32,595 nucleotides of DNA, taken from NCBI GenBank assembly GCA_016302965.1, contig JAEDMP010000021.1, positions 1 to 32,595 of the forward strand, written 5' to 3'. Origin of the DNA: Bacteroidaceae bacterium. GTDB lineage: Bacteria; Bacteroidota; Bacteroidia; Bacteroidales; Bacteroidaceae. Positions 32,519 to 32,595 of the stretch are shown here, one piece after another. Made by a program: the position numbers and the translations under genes. Within the stretch, counting starts at the first letter, position 1; each line of letters starts with the position of its first letter. The notes below the pieces were generated by a model. The model had not been told where the DNA came from and made no database searches. It was given only the letters and a program-made list of their open reading frames with translations.

Positions 32519-32595
32519 TCATTTCAATTCATCTAAAAGCTTGTCAAAGTCAGACAGGAACGTCTGGTCTTGGATTACTCTGTACTTCTCATATT
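32519..32595 (-). CDS. C-terminal 24 residues of a minus-strand gene, RhuM-like (partial)
   Basis: From the window edge on the minus strand one frame reads YEKYRVIQDQTFLSDFDKLL and then four more residues to a stop at 32519-32521. The other two frames are broken by stops. The ending resembles the C-terminus of RhuM-type virulence proteins, which often lie between mod and res of type III restriction loci in Bacteroidota. That neighbour relationship supports the Res call for the fragment below it. With only 24 residues this is a tentative identification. Confidence 0.4.
   Translation of the reverse strand, partial: YEKYRVIQDQTFLSDFDKLLDELK

Noticed and set aside
32295..32522. 75-codon minus-strand frame starting MKTRQLRQQRQHN
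   Set aside because: Although its ATG overlaps the stop of the upstream gene (ATGA), its first part is simply the GACAAC array translated and the rest is out of frame with the Res-like fragment.

Overview
The window comes from a member of the Bacteroidota, most likely order Bacteroidales and plausibly a Prevotella-like genus; the genus is inferred and cannot be proved here. Eight start regions carry the Bacteroidota -7 promoter element TAnnTTTG, three of them with a TTTG box 19-20 bp upstream. The protein families agree: DUF2851, DUF3943, DUF5723, LruC/DUF4842, the AAA-ATPase_like/PD-(D/E)XK pair, S46 dipeptidyl-peptidase, an SpmA-SpmB fusion and a type IX secretion (T9SS) sorting tail.

Left part (1-16.2 kb). 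The window opens inside a secreted protein with a dockerin-like tail whose reading frame is broken at the far left, followed by a strong terminator. A promoter then starts a run of four genes: AAA-ATPase/nuclease, a GVQ-repeat surface protein, a DUF3943 envelope protein and a THUMP-like methyltransferase. A second promoter at 6375 starts GNAT-like protein, parE, S41 C-terminal processing peptidase and coaD, a mostly housekeeping run. ruvB lies convergent to it. A divergent promoter pair separates ruvB from a lipoprotein/DUF5723 barrel pair.

Middle (16.3-24.1 kb). A large T9SS cargo protein with GLUG-like repeats has its own promoter and ends at a duplicated hairpin, which it shares with a convergent minus-strand operon: DUF2851, thioesterase, dprA, dusB. 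Upstream of that operon is a pyrimidine-rich tract containing a 19-bp tandem repeat.

Right part (24.1-32.6 kb). A LruC-domain lipoprotein is divergent from an SpmA/SpmB fusion whose leader holds three 14-bp tandem repeats. A polysaccharide flippase and a DPP7-type S46 peptidase follow, ending in a strong terminator. The last 750 bases differ from the rest: AT-rich, carrying a 13-bp inverted repeat with extra copies, a 3'-truncated fragment resembling the start of a type III restriction Res subunit, a six-copy GACAAC/GTTGTC array, and the end of another minus-strand gene. This looks like the edge of a decayed accessory island. No rRNA, tRNA, CRISPR array or complete insertion sequence was recognised.
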